A program made the position numbers and the translations under genes. Below, piece by piece: positions 1 to 6,796 of a stretch of 9,435 nt of DNA; within the stretch, counting starts at the first letter, position 1; each line of letters opens with the position of its first letter. Origin of the DNA: Oligosphaeraceae bacterium (GTDB lineage: Bacteria > Verrucomicrobiota > Lentisphaeria > Oligosphaerales > Oligosphaeraceae); NCBI GenBank assembly GCA_012515455.1, contig JAAYYJ010000112.1, positions 1 to 9,435 on the forward strand, in the 5' to 3' direction. The notes under the pieces are model-generated. The model searched no databases, was not told the DNA's origin, and saw only the letters and a program-made list of their open reading frames with translations.

Positions 1-187
1 AATTCACGGATTCAGGAAGTTCTCTGGCTACAATATCCTGTTTCCGGGAAAATGCAAATTTTTTGTCAGACAGAACCATAAAGCCGGGATAAATTACCTC
101 GTGTACTGCCGAACCGTGCGGTTTTTGGGGGCGTGCCGGTGGCAGTGCATTGTGATACTGACTTTTACTGGAGCATAGTGGGCAACC
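1..187 (+). other. Leader / intergenic region upstream of murE
   Basis: This stretch is visibly richer in A+T than the genes that follow. I recognise no protein in it. Frame 1 stays open to a TAA at 79-81, frame 3 to a TAA at 90-92 and frame 2 to a TAG at 176-178, so the 3' end of an upstream gene may lie here, but none of the three translations resembles a family I know. A weak promoter-like pair, TTGTCA (63-68) and GATAAA (88-93), has 19-base spacing and is not convincing. The dominant structure is a long imperfect inverted repeat at 101-150, listed separately. No good Shine-Dalgarno sequence lies at the usual distance from the murE start: GGAG at 170-173 is 14 bases away. Confidence 0.5.
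101..150 (+). promoter_or_regulatory. Long imperfect stem-loop in the murE leader
   Basis: An outer arm at 101-110 (GTGTACTGCC) pairs with 141-150 (GGCAGTGCAT) over ten positions, including two G-U pairs. After a two-base bulge, ACCG (113-116) pairs with CGGT (137-140), and a further GC/GC pair of steps (118-119 with 135-136) is possible. Inside it, AACC (112-115) could instead pair with GGTT (120-123) across a GTGC tetraloop and be followed by a T run ending at 126, giving a weak terminator-like fold that excludes the inner part of the large one. No T run follows the large hairpin, so it is not a standard terminator itself. It ends 37 bases before the murE ATG. A leader or attenuator role is inference. 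Confidence 0.4.
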
Positions 188-1666
188 ATGGCGAAGACTT
201 TCTCAGATTATCTGGCTGTGCTGGGTGATTATGTACTCGAGCAGGGCGGCGACACCAAGACTGCAATTGCAGGTGCGGCGGGGGACTCGCGCGAGTGCAG
301 GAGCGCATTTGTGTTCTGCACTTTGCAAGGAGAGCGGGTGGACGGGGCACAGTTCGTGCCCATGGCCCTGGCCAACGGCGCAGTCGCAGTGCTGGCTGAC
401 CGCCGCCTGGACCTGCCGCCGGGGGTCCCGTGGGCGGTGGTGCGCGAGCCGTATCACGCCTTCGCCCGAGTGGCGGAGTTCAGCCGGGATTTTCCCGCCC
501 GAGCACTGCAGCTGCTGGGAATCACCGGCACCAATGGCAAAACCACTACGGCTTATCTGCTGCGGGATATCTTGACCCGGGCCGGAAAGCAGGTCGGGAT
601 GCTGGGAACCGTGGAATATGATCTGGGCCACGGCTGCATACTGCCGGCGGACAGGACCACTCCCACGCCGTTCCAGGTCCAGGAGATGCTGGGCGCCATG
701 CGGGACAAGCAGGTCGAATATGCGGTCCTGGAGATGTCCAGCCATGCGCTGGCGCAGCAACGCCTGGGGAGCGCTGTCTTCGCTGGCGCAGTTTTCACCA
801 ACCTGACCCGCGACCATCTGGATTTCCACCACACTTTTGAAAATTATTACCAGAGCAAGAAGCTTCTGTTTGAGCAATTCCTGGGCCGGTCTGCGCCGAT
901 GGTGGTGAATATCGACGATCCGTGGGGCCAACGCCTGGCAGAGGAACTGCACTCTGAGAATGTGTATACTTTCAGCCTGACCGGCAAAACCGCCCGGATC
1001 AGGGGGGAAGAGCTTCGCCTGGCAGAAGATTGCAGCGAATTCATACTGCAGCTGCCGGGAGAACGCTGGCAGTTGCATACGCCGCTGCTGGGCCGTTACA
1101 ATGTCAGCAATGTGACTGCGGCCGTGACCCTCGCTTACGCTTTGCGCCTGCCGGGCGAGGCGATTCGCGCGGCAGTATCACGCTGCCAAGGCGCACCGGG
1201 ACGATTGCAGCGCCTCGCACTGCCCAATGGCGCGGCTGCATTTGTCGATTACGCGCATACCGATGACGCCTTGAGTAATGCTCTCGCTGCCCTGCGCCCG
1301 ATTTGCCGGGGGCGCCTGCTGGTGCTGTTCGGTTGCGGCGGGAACCGCGACCGCAGTAAACGCCCGCTGATGGCAGCGGCCGCCTGTGGCGGGGCAGACT
1401 GGGTGTTGATCAGCAGCGATAATCCGCGTTATGAAGCACCGGAGGAGATCATCAAGGATATCCTGGCCGGGGTCCCGGCCGGCCAGGAAGTGGCGGTGGA
1501 AGCGGACCGGGCGGCGGCAATTCGTCTGGCGCTGGCCCAGACTCGCCCGGGGGACATGCTGTTGATTGCCGGCAAGGGACATGAAAATTATCAGGAGTGC
1601 CAGGGCCGCAAGACGCACTTCAGCGATGTGGAGTGCGTGCAGGATTATATCCGGGAGCAGTCATAA
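188..1666 (+). CDS. murE: UDP-N-acetylmuramoyl-L-alanyl-D-glutamate--2,6-diaminopimelate ligase
   Basis: Cytoplasmic ATP-dependent Mur ligase that adds meso-diaminopimelate to UDP-MurNAc-L-Ala-D-Glu in peptidoglycan precursor synthesis. The 492-residue length is normal for MurE. Visible in order: the N-terminal UDP-substrate domain (to about 105), the P-loop GTNGKTTT (114-121), TTPTP (157-161), EMSSHAL (182-188), NLTRDHLDFH (205-214), the YxxxK region where Lys224 should be the carbamylated residue, LLGRYNVSN (300-308), DYAHTDDAL (354-362), FGCGGNRDRSKRP (381-393) and AGKGHENYQ (461-469). DNPR at 411-414 is the meso-DAP specificity signature, as opposed to the lysine-type signature. The ATG at 188 is the only good start, because an in-frame TAG at 176-178 closes the frame just upstream. 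No clear ribosome-binding site is seen. The following gene is pbpC, not murF, so the usual dcw order is not kept downstream. Confidence 0.97.
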   Translation: MAKTFSDYLAVLGDYVLEQGGDTKTAIAGAAGDSRECRSAFVFCTLQGERVDGAQFVPMALANGAVAVLADRRLDLPPGVPWAVVREPYHAFARVAEFSRDFPARALQLLGITGTNGKTTTAYLLRDILTRAGKQVGMLGTVEYDLGHGCILPADRTTPTPFQVQEMLGAMRDKQVEYAVLEMSSHALAQQRLGSAVFAGAVFTNLTRDHLDFHHTFENYYQSKKLLFEQFLGRSAPMVVNIDDPWGQRLAEELHSENVYTFSLTGKTARIRGEELRLAEDCSEFILQLPGERWQLHTPLLGRYNVSNVTAAVTLAYALRLPGEAIRAAVSRCQGAPGRLQRLALPNGAAAFVDYAHTDDALSNALAALRPICRGRLLVLFGCGGNRDRSKRPLMAAAACGGADWVLISSDNPRYEAPEEIIKDILAGVPAGQEVAVEADRAAAIRLALAQTRPGDMLLIAGKGHENYQECQGRKTHFSDVECVQDYIREQS

Positions 1667-1740
1667 GCCGCTGACCGCGGGCGATGGGGACAGGATGCAG
1701 GCCGTCAGGCGGAGGTTATCTTCAGGCCTGGCTGGGAAAT

Positions 1741-1764
1741 AAAAAACCCCTGGCCAGGGAGGGG
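1741..1764 (-). terminator. Leftward-reading terminator-like hairpin
   Basis: Read on the minus strand, CCCCT and AGGGG enclose CCCTGGCC and run straight into six T residues (the A run at 1741-1746). The core, 1748-1759, is a perfect 12-base palindrome, so a CCCT/AGGG stem with a GGCC loop is an alternative fold. The order of stem then T run fits an intrinsic terminator for leftward transcription. No minus-strand gene ends nearby; the only leftward transcripts would be read-through from the operon whose last gene ends at 4069, running antisense to pbpC. Confidence 0.35.
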
Positions 1765-1783
1765 AGAGAGAAAGGGAGGAGGA
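1756..1783 (+). repeat. 28-base uninterrupted purine tract
   Basis: Every base from 1756 to 1783 is A or G, with G runs of three, four and three and several GG steps. It sits between the two terminator-like hairpins in the murE-pbpC gap. Such tracts can form triplex or weak quadruplex structures, but that is general knowledge. The tract also contains GGAGGAGG-like sequence without any start codon at a useful distance. Confidence 0.5.
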
Positions 1784-1786
1784 TTA

Positions 1787-1828
1787 ACCCTAGCCAAGGG
1801 CGTGCCCGCTAAGGGGTCACATTTTTTT
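1787..1828 (+). terminator. Putative Rho-independent terminator after murE
   Basis: CCCTAGC (1788-1794) pairs with GCTAAGGG (1808-1815) with one bulged A, and inside this stem GGG (1798-1800) pairs with CCC (1805-1807) around a CGTG loop. Seven T residues follow at 1822-1828, after a six-base spacer that is longer than usual. It lies 120 bases past the murE stop and before pbpC, so it would separate the two plus-strand genes into different transcripts. Confidence 0.45.
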
Positions 1829-1880
1829 AGACCACTGGGGAAGGACGGAGTTCCCGGATCGGCGGTATTTTTTTGCCAAT

Positions 1881-4097
1881 ATGCGTTTTTTTTGTCAAAT
1901 ATTGCCAATCGGGCGCAAACCGGGTCAGTTCTGCCGGCATTTGCGGCGGCATCGGCGCAGGTACTTGTGGCTGCTGCTGATTCCACCGGCCGTGCTGCTG
2001 CTTCCCGTGCTGTTCTGGCTGTTCCTGCCGGCCTTTCTCGCTGATCCGATGCTGGAGCTGCAGCGGCAGACGCCGGCCAGGATTTTTTATGATGCTGCCG
2101 GGCAGGAGTGTTACTGTGAACCCACGTATGACTGGCAGTGGCGCTTTGCCGTCCCGCTGGAGGAAATCTCGCCGGCAGTGATTCAGGTGATACTGGCGAC
2201 GGAGGACAGCGATTTTTATTCTCACCGGGGGGTGGACTACGCGGCTGTGCTCCGGGCGGCCTGGCAGTGGCTTGGTCACGGGCGGATAATTTCCGGGGCT
2301 TCGACCATCAGCATGCAATTAGCCAGGATGGCCCACTACACCCCCCGCCGGAGTCTGTGGCGGAAAATCCGCCAGGCCGGGCAGGGTCGCAAGCTGGAAC
2401 AGCTCTATGACAAGGGGGTGATTTTACGGGAATACCTGAATCGCCTGCCCTTCGGAGGGAAAATATACGGCATTGAGGCGGCCGCTCGCTATTATTTCGG
2501 CAAAACGGCCATGCAGCTGAGTCTGGCGGAGGCGAGCTATCTGTGCGGCTTGCCGCAACGCCCCAATGCCTACCGCCCCGACCGGTATCCCGGCCGGGCC
2601 AAAGAGCGCCAGCGGGTGGTACTGAAGCTGCTGGTCCGGCAGGGGATGCTCACCGCCGGGCAGGCGCGCGAAATCCTGCTGCAGGAAAAATTGCCCTTGC
2701 GGGATTTCGCCCGCCCCGCAGACTTCCTGCATCCGGAAGTGCAGCCTGAGGACCGGCATTTTTTGGTCTTGGCCGGACAGGAGAGCGGCGGTGCGGACCG
2801 GGTGCGAACCAGCTGGCAGCCGCAGCTGCAGCGAAGCATAAGGGGGATTCTGCAACGCCAGGGTGAGCGCCTGCCCGGGGTCGCGGATGCGGCGGCAGTG
2901 CTGCTGGACAACCAGCAATGGGAGGTCCTGGCGCTGGTCGGGACGCTGAATTTTTCCTCTTTGCAGGGGGGTGAGGTCAACGCGGCCTTGGCGGAGCGCT
3001 GTGCCGGCTCCGTCTTGAAGCCATTTTTGTATGCGGAGGCCATTGAGGGCGGTTTGCTGGTGATGGACAGCAGGCTTGATGACTCGCCCATCCGCTATGC
3101 CAATTACCGGCCCGGCAATTATGATGGTGGTCAATCCGGCATGGTGCGGGCGGGAGCCGCGCTGAGCCGTTCCTTGAATATCCCCGCGGTGCGCATTATG
3201 GCTGAACTGGGCGTGCCCAGAGTGGTCGAGTTGCTGCAGCAGCTGCAGCTCTGCCCGCCCGGGGCCCCGGTCGGGCTGCAGAATGGCCTGGCAATTGCTC
3301 TGGGCAGCGCAGGGCATTCCCTGCTGGCCTTGACTCGGGCCTATCAAGTGTTCCCCAATGGCGGGCGCTGGCGCCCGGCTAGCTTCCTGCGCGGCCGCCC
3401 CGCAGAGGCGGATGCCCGGCTGTTTCAGCCCGGCAGCATGGTCATGCTCTCGGCCATGCTGCAGGAACGGATGCTGCCGGGGACCACTCTGGAGGTTTGC
3501 TGGAAGACCGGCACCTCAAGCGGCAATCATGATGCCTGGTGTTTCGCCTACACGCGGGAATACACCCTGGGGGTGTGGTTTGGCAACAAAGATGGCAGCG
3601 GTGCGGCAGCCTTGGTCGGCAGCAGTGCCGCTGCGCCTTGTGCCGGCGAAATCATGCAGCTGCTGTACCGGGACCGCCAGCCGGGCGCCTGGCCGCACGA
3701 GGATGAGCTGCTGGAAAAGGCTGCATTATGCCGGCGCAGCGGGTTGCTGCGCAGCAGTTCTTGCCAGGAGGAATCTGCCGGGCTGGTGGTCAAGGGCATT
3801 CCTCTGCGGACCTGCCGGCTGTGCCGGCAGGGAGCGGACGCGGTCCAGCCCCCCGCGATTATTTCTCCCGGTCCGAGCCAGTATGTGGCGGATTCTCCGG
3901 AGGGTGTGCTGCTGCCAGTGCAGGCCAGTGTCGAGGCGGTATTCTGGTTTGACAACAGCCGCAGCCTGGGGCGGCTGCTCCCAGGCGCCAAGGTGCGTTT
4001 TGGGGTCGGTCGGCATATCCTTACGGCGGTGCCGGACGATCCGCAGCGCCCGGCCGCGGTGCTGGAGTTCACGGTTCTGGCGTCCCCGGCACCGTGA
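1881..4097 (+). CDS. pbpC: Bifunctional peptidoglycan synthase, penicillin-binding protein 1C type
   Basis: Membrane-anchored enzyme with a glycosyltransferase domain polymerising lipid II and a transpeptidase domain cross-linking peptides in the periplasm. A basic cytoplasmic stretch (18-27) precedes one membrane segment (about 29-53). The family 51 glycosyltransferase domain (about 75-255) shows ATEDSDFYSHRGVD (106-119, catalytic Glu108), GASTISMQLARM (139-150), and YLNRLPFGG (185-193), typical of PBP1C. The transpeptidase has SVLK (377-380, nucleophile Ser377), SLN (431-433) and KTG (542-544). A C-terminal beta-domain of the BiPBP_C type (about 657-733) completes the usual PBP1C layout, and 738 residues is within the family range. 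The region between KTG and this domain holds Cys617, 628, 645 and 648. The ATG at 1881 gives a sensible topology but has no Shine-Dalgarno sequence, only T-rich sequence. Its 3' end overlaps the convergent hydrolase gene by 29 bases. Confidence 0.93.
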   Translation: MRFFCQILPIGRKPGQFCRHLRRHRRRYLWLLLIPPAVLLLPVLFWLFLPAFLADPMLELQRQTPARIFYDAAGQECYCEPTYDWQWRFAVPLEEISPAVIQVILATEDSDFYSHRGVDYAAVLRAAWQWLGHGRIISGASTISMQLARMAHYTPRRSLWRKIRQAGQGRKLEQLYDKGVILREYLNRLPFGGKIYGIEAAARYYFGKTAMQLSLAEASYLCGLPQRPNAYRPDRYPGRAKERQRVVLKLLVRQGMLTAGQAREILLQEKLPLRDFARPADFLHPEVQPEDRHFLVLAGQESGGADRVRTSWQPQLQRSIRGILQRQGERLPGVADAAAVLLDNQQWEVLALVGTLNFSSLQGGEVNAALAERCAGSVLKPFLYAEAIEGGLLVMDSRLDDSPIRYANYRPGNYDGGQSGMVRAGAALSRSLNIPAVRIMAELGVPRVVELLQQLQLCPPGAPVGLQNGLAIALGSAGHSLLALTRAYQVFPNGGRWRPASFLRGRPAEADARLFQPGSMVMLSAMLQERMLPGTTLEVCWKTGTSSGNHDAWCFAYTREYTLGVWFGNKDGSGAAALVGSSAAAPCAGEIMQLLYRDRQPGAWPHEDELLEKAALCRRSGLLRSSSCQEESAGLVVKGIPLRTCRLCRQGADAVQPPAIISPGPSQYVADSPEGVLLPVQASVEAVFWFDNSRSLGRLLPGAKVRFGVGRHILTAVPDDPQRPAAVLEFTVLASPAP

Positions 4098-4860
4098 TGT
4101 GCATGCCGTCCTCGGCAATCAGCACTTCTTCTCCGAAGGCCTGAGTGGCTTTGCGGCGGGCGCCCTCCGGGTCCTGGAGGATTTCTCGTCCGTGATGCAG
4201 AAACAGGAGCTTGCGGACCATGTGCCCGGGCTGGCGCAGCTCGCGGCAGATTTTTTCCGGGCTGTGATGGCCCGTTTCCATCATCAGCAAGTCGCAGTTG
4301 TTCAGCCAGTCTCCCAGGTCATCGAGTCCGCGCACATCGCCGGAATAGACGATGCGGCGGTGGTCCTTGCTGATGCGGAAGCTGAAAGAGAGCCACTGCC
4401 CGTCTCCGTTCTGTCCCAGGTGATAGTTGTGCCGGGCTTCTACGGTGAGCCCTTCCTCACTGAGGATCAGCCCGTCCTGGACCTGCTGCGGTACGATATT
4501 GAAATCGCAGTGGAAACTCCCTTCGGTATGGCGCAGGAAATCCAGTGCTGACTGGAACTGTTGGAGAGCCGGGGTGTGGACGGTCAGGGTGAAGCCGGGC
4601 TCGTAAGCTTGTCTGGTGGTCAGTTTGCGGATGGTCCAGAGCAGGTTGGGCAGTCCGCCGGTGTGATCGAGGTGGGGATGGGAGATGAAGATATGGCGCA
4701 ACTGGAGCAGTTCCACCCCCAGCAGGTGCGCGCTGCTGGAGCAGCCCTCGCCGGCATCGAAACAGTACGGCCGGCCACGATGCTGCAGAATCCAGGACGT
4801 ATGCCGGCGACCCGGCATGGGCTCGGTGCCGGAACAGCTGCCCAGAATGGTGATGCACAT
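4069..4860 (-). CDS. Metallo-beta-lactamase-fold hydrolase, ribonuclease Z-like
   Basis: A 263-residue protein of the metallo-beta-lactamase superfamily, closest in pattern to the ribonuclease Z / arylsulfatase-like branch. It opens with ITILGSCSG (3-11), then DAGEGC (35-40), the metal site HPHLDH (61-66: His61, His63, Asp65, His66), His144 in EARHNYH, Asp175 in YSGD and a late His222 in LFLHHGRE, a full set for two metal ions. I see no long inserted arm of the kind ribonuclease Z uses to hold tRNA, so tRNA 3' processing is not supported; the substrate is unknown. The start at 4860 has a good ribosome-binding site, GGAG at 4871-4868, seven bases away. It lies 46 bases after the GH42-like gene and is the last gene of the leftward operon. 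No terminator is visible after its stop, which lies inside pbpC. Confidence 0.82.
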   Translation of the reverse strand: MCITILGSCSGTEPMPGRRHTSWILQHRGRPYCFDAGEGCSSSAHLLGVELLQLRHIFISHPHLDHTGGLPNLLWTIRKLTTRQAYEPGFTLTVHTPALQQFQSALDFLRHTEGSFHCDFNIVPQQVQDGLILSEEGLTVEARHNYHLGQNGDGQWLSFSFRISKDHRRIVYSGDVRGLDDLGDWLNNCDLLMMETGHHSPEKICRELRQPGHMVRKLLFLHHGREILQDPEGARRKATQAFGEEVLIAEDGMHITVPGTPEP

Positions 4861-4906
4861 GGGAAATCTCCAGGTTGGGAAAGGGATGCTTCGGGAGCGG
4901 GGAAAT

Positions 4907-6775
4907 CTATGCCCCGGCGGGGATGTTGCTCAACAGGCAGTACTGCCAGGGAGGCAGAGACGGGCAGTGCACAATGCTGCCGGAATCAGTCTGCCGGAAG
5001 GGCAGGGCGGCGCGGGTGCCGTCAGGCAGAATCTGCTCCAGGGAGGTGACGCTCTGGCGCAGCTGCACCTCGAATTCTCCGCTGGCATCGAAGCTGGCGT
5101 TGAGCAGGAACAGCAGCAGGTCGCTGCCGCACCGGCGCAGGATGGGCATGATCTTGTGGTCCAGGTCAAGGCGGGGCAGGCGGGATTGGGTCAGCCAGTC
5201 GAAGACATTGAGCAGCTGCTGACGTTTTTCGCTGTAGAGCAGGAAATGCGGGAAGAAATAGCCGCTTACGACCACCCGTCCGCCCAAGGCATTGCTGCAG
5301 GCGGTCATGGCGCTGCCCAGAGGCTGCTGCAGGACATTCTGCAGTTCGCAGAGGCTCTGTGCGCCCGCCGCCATTTTCAAGGTATAGGCATCAGAGCAGA
5401 ACTGGGGCCGGAAGGACACGAAGACATCGCGCCTCCAGCCGGCATAAGGGCCGTTGAGGGGATGGTCGGTGAAGGCCTCGAGGGTTCCGTTGGGCCAGCA
5501 TTTTTCCACGGTCGCACCGCATAACTCGGCCAAGCCGAGCTGCTGCAGCCCGCTCAGGGTGGGAGCGTCGATAAATGCGGCCCGAGACAGCATCCGGCGC
5601 CATTCATCCCGGGTCAGGGTCGGATTGCCGGTGATTACTGCCGCTGCCGCAGTCTCCCGCTGGAAGGTGATCGGCAGGCCGATTTCCTGGAGTCTGAACG
5701 CGACATCCCGGTCATTGCACCAGATTCCGTCGTTTTCCATCCCGGCATTCAGTCGGGTCAGTTCCCGCCAGGCCGCCTGATTATGCCTGATGCCGGCCAG
5801 CAGCCTGGGGTTGTCCTGCCGGTACATGCTGTTGAAGGCGATGCCGTTGCAGCCCCAGACCAGACTGACACAATCCTCGAGCATGGCCATGCAGGTGGAT
5901 TTTCCCAGCTGCTGGTAGGGGAAATCCTCATGCTCATATTGCCGGTCCCGGACCTGGTCAGGGTAGTTAGACAGTTGCGCTGCGGTGGCCAGGCCCTTCT
6001 GCATGGCCTCCAGCGGCACCGTGTCCTGGTAAAAGCCGCCGCCGGGGCGGCCCCGGACCGCGCCCAGAGCGCTGAACCACTCCTGGTTCCGGGATGAGGC
6101 GATGCAGGTCATCAGGCCCATCTCAATGGCCGGGTCGACCGCATGAACCGCTTGGCGCAGGTCCTGCGCCAGGGCGGTATACAGTGAGCGTTGAAAAGTC
6201 TGCCAGGCGGCGGCAGTGTCCGGTTCCTGGTCCAGAGCTGCGAGCAGGCTCTCGCGCGTGAAAGTGCGGTGGTTCTGCTGGTTGAACTGCTTCAGGCATT
6301 CCGGGCAGAAACAGGGCCCGGCCAGTCCGTGATGGGTGATGCGGAAGTCGTCATCAACCCAGATGAAATCCGGCTGGCTGGTGGCCAGGAGGCGGTATTT
6401 TTCGCAGATGTATTCCCGGAAGGCTGTGGTTGCGGGACAGAGGCAGGAATGTGACCGCCGCCCGTCTTTGCCGACCATGCAGGGGACAGGCGGTTGGGCG
6501 AGCACGTCCCAGGATTCCTCCAGATGTCCTATGGTGCAGAGGACATTCAGGCCGGCACTGCGGATGCCCAGGGCGCGATAATCGGCCAGGCGCTGGCGCA
6601 GCAGGGTGCTGCTGTCCCGGATCATCTCCAGCGGCCAGTAGCCGTGGTGAGAGAATTCGACGAACAGCGCCACTTCATCGATGCAGTCCAGGTTTGCCTT
6701 GACGAAGGCGAGGTGTGCGGCAAAGGCCTGGTCAGTGGCATAGCGGTGATAACCAATGCGGAAGGACAATTTCAT
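4907..6775 (-). CDS. Putative glycoside hydrolase with family 42-like architecture
   Basis: A 622-residue protein with no signal peptide. I read three parts: an alpha/beta-barrel-like region (about 1-340), a region resembling the trimerisation domain of family 42 beta-galactosidases (about 345-535) and a short C-terminal beta-rich domain (about 540-620). The best pattern is IWVDDDFR (138-145) followed by CFCPEC (155-160). In family 42 the corresponding stretch ends in Asn-Glu-Tyr-Gly and is followed by CxCxxC, three of four zinc ligands; Cys111 or Cys113 could be the fourth. Here Asp142-Asp143 stand where Asn-Glu is expected, so the acid/base residue appears changed. EHEDFP (281-286) may hold a nucleophile (Glu281 or Glu283). 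AGGGAG at 6793-6788 is a plausible if distant ribosome-binding site. The gene follows the dus gene by 21 bases. Family membership is inferred from pattern; substrate is unknown and activity is not assured. Confidence 0.55.
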   Translation of the reverse strand: MKLSFRIGYHRYATDQAFAAHLAFVKANLDCIDEVALFVEFSHHGYWPLEMIRDSSTLLRQRLADYRALGIRSAGLNVLCTIGHLEESWDVLAQPPVPCMVGKDGRRSHSCLCPATTAFREYICEKYRLLATSQPDFIWVDDDFRITHHGLAGPCFCPECLKQFNQQNHRTFTRESLLAALDQEPDTAAAWQTFQRSLYTALAQDLRQAVHAVDPAIEMGLMTCIASSRNQEWFSALGAVRGRPGGGFYQDTVPLEAMQKGLATAAQLSNYPDQVRDRQYEHEDFPYQQLGKSTCMAMLEDCVSLVWGCNGIAFNSMYRQDNPRLLAGIRHNQAAWRELTRLNAGMENDGIWCNDRDVAFRLQEIGLPITFQRETAAAAVITGNPTLTRDEWRRMLSRAAFIDAPTLSGLQQLGLAELCGATVEKCWPNGTLEAFTDHPLNGPYAGWRRDVFVSFRPQFCSDAYTLKMAAGAQSLCELQNVLQQPLGSAMTACSNALGGRVVVSGYFFPHFLLYSEKRQQLLNVFDWLTQSRLPRLDLDHKIMPILRRCGSDLLLFLLNASFDASGEFEVQLRQSVTSLEQILPDGTRAALPFRQTDSGSIVHCPSLPPWQYCLLSNIPAGA

Positions 6776-6796
6776 GGTTAAAAACTTCTCCCTGGA

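Noticed and set aside
63..93. Promoter-like TTGTCA / GATAAA pair before murE
   Set aside because: The spacing is 19 bases and the second box is poor. Such matches are common in AT-rich leader sequence.
203..1078. Long minus-strand open frame opposite murE (291 codons)
   Set aside because: It is a by-product of the GC-rich third positions of murE. Its translation has no recognisable motifs and is rich in Gln, His and Arg as expected of a shadow frame.
2424..3347. Long minus-strand open frame opposite pbpC (307 codons)
   Set aside because: pbpC in the other strand has complete catalytic motifs across the same region, and this frame shows no family signature.
4230..4260. Possible plus-strand terminator after pbpC (GCTG/CAGC stem and T6 run)
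   Set aside because: The stem is only four pairs and lies about ten bases from the T run, and the sequence is coding on the other strand.
3358..4551. Plus-strand frame of 397 codons running from inside pbpC into the hydrolase gene
   Set aside because: It is out of frame with pbpC and antisense to the hydrolase. The translation changes character at the gene boundary, as a shadow would.
4685..5524. Plus-strand frame of 279 codons opposite the hydrolase and GH42-like genes
   Set aside because: It spans two well-supported minus-strand genes and their gap, and contains low-complexity Gln/Ala/Gly-rich sequence without domain signals.
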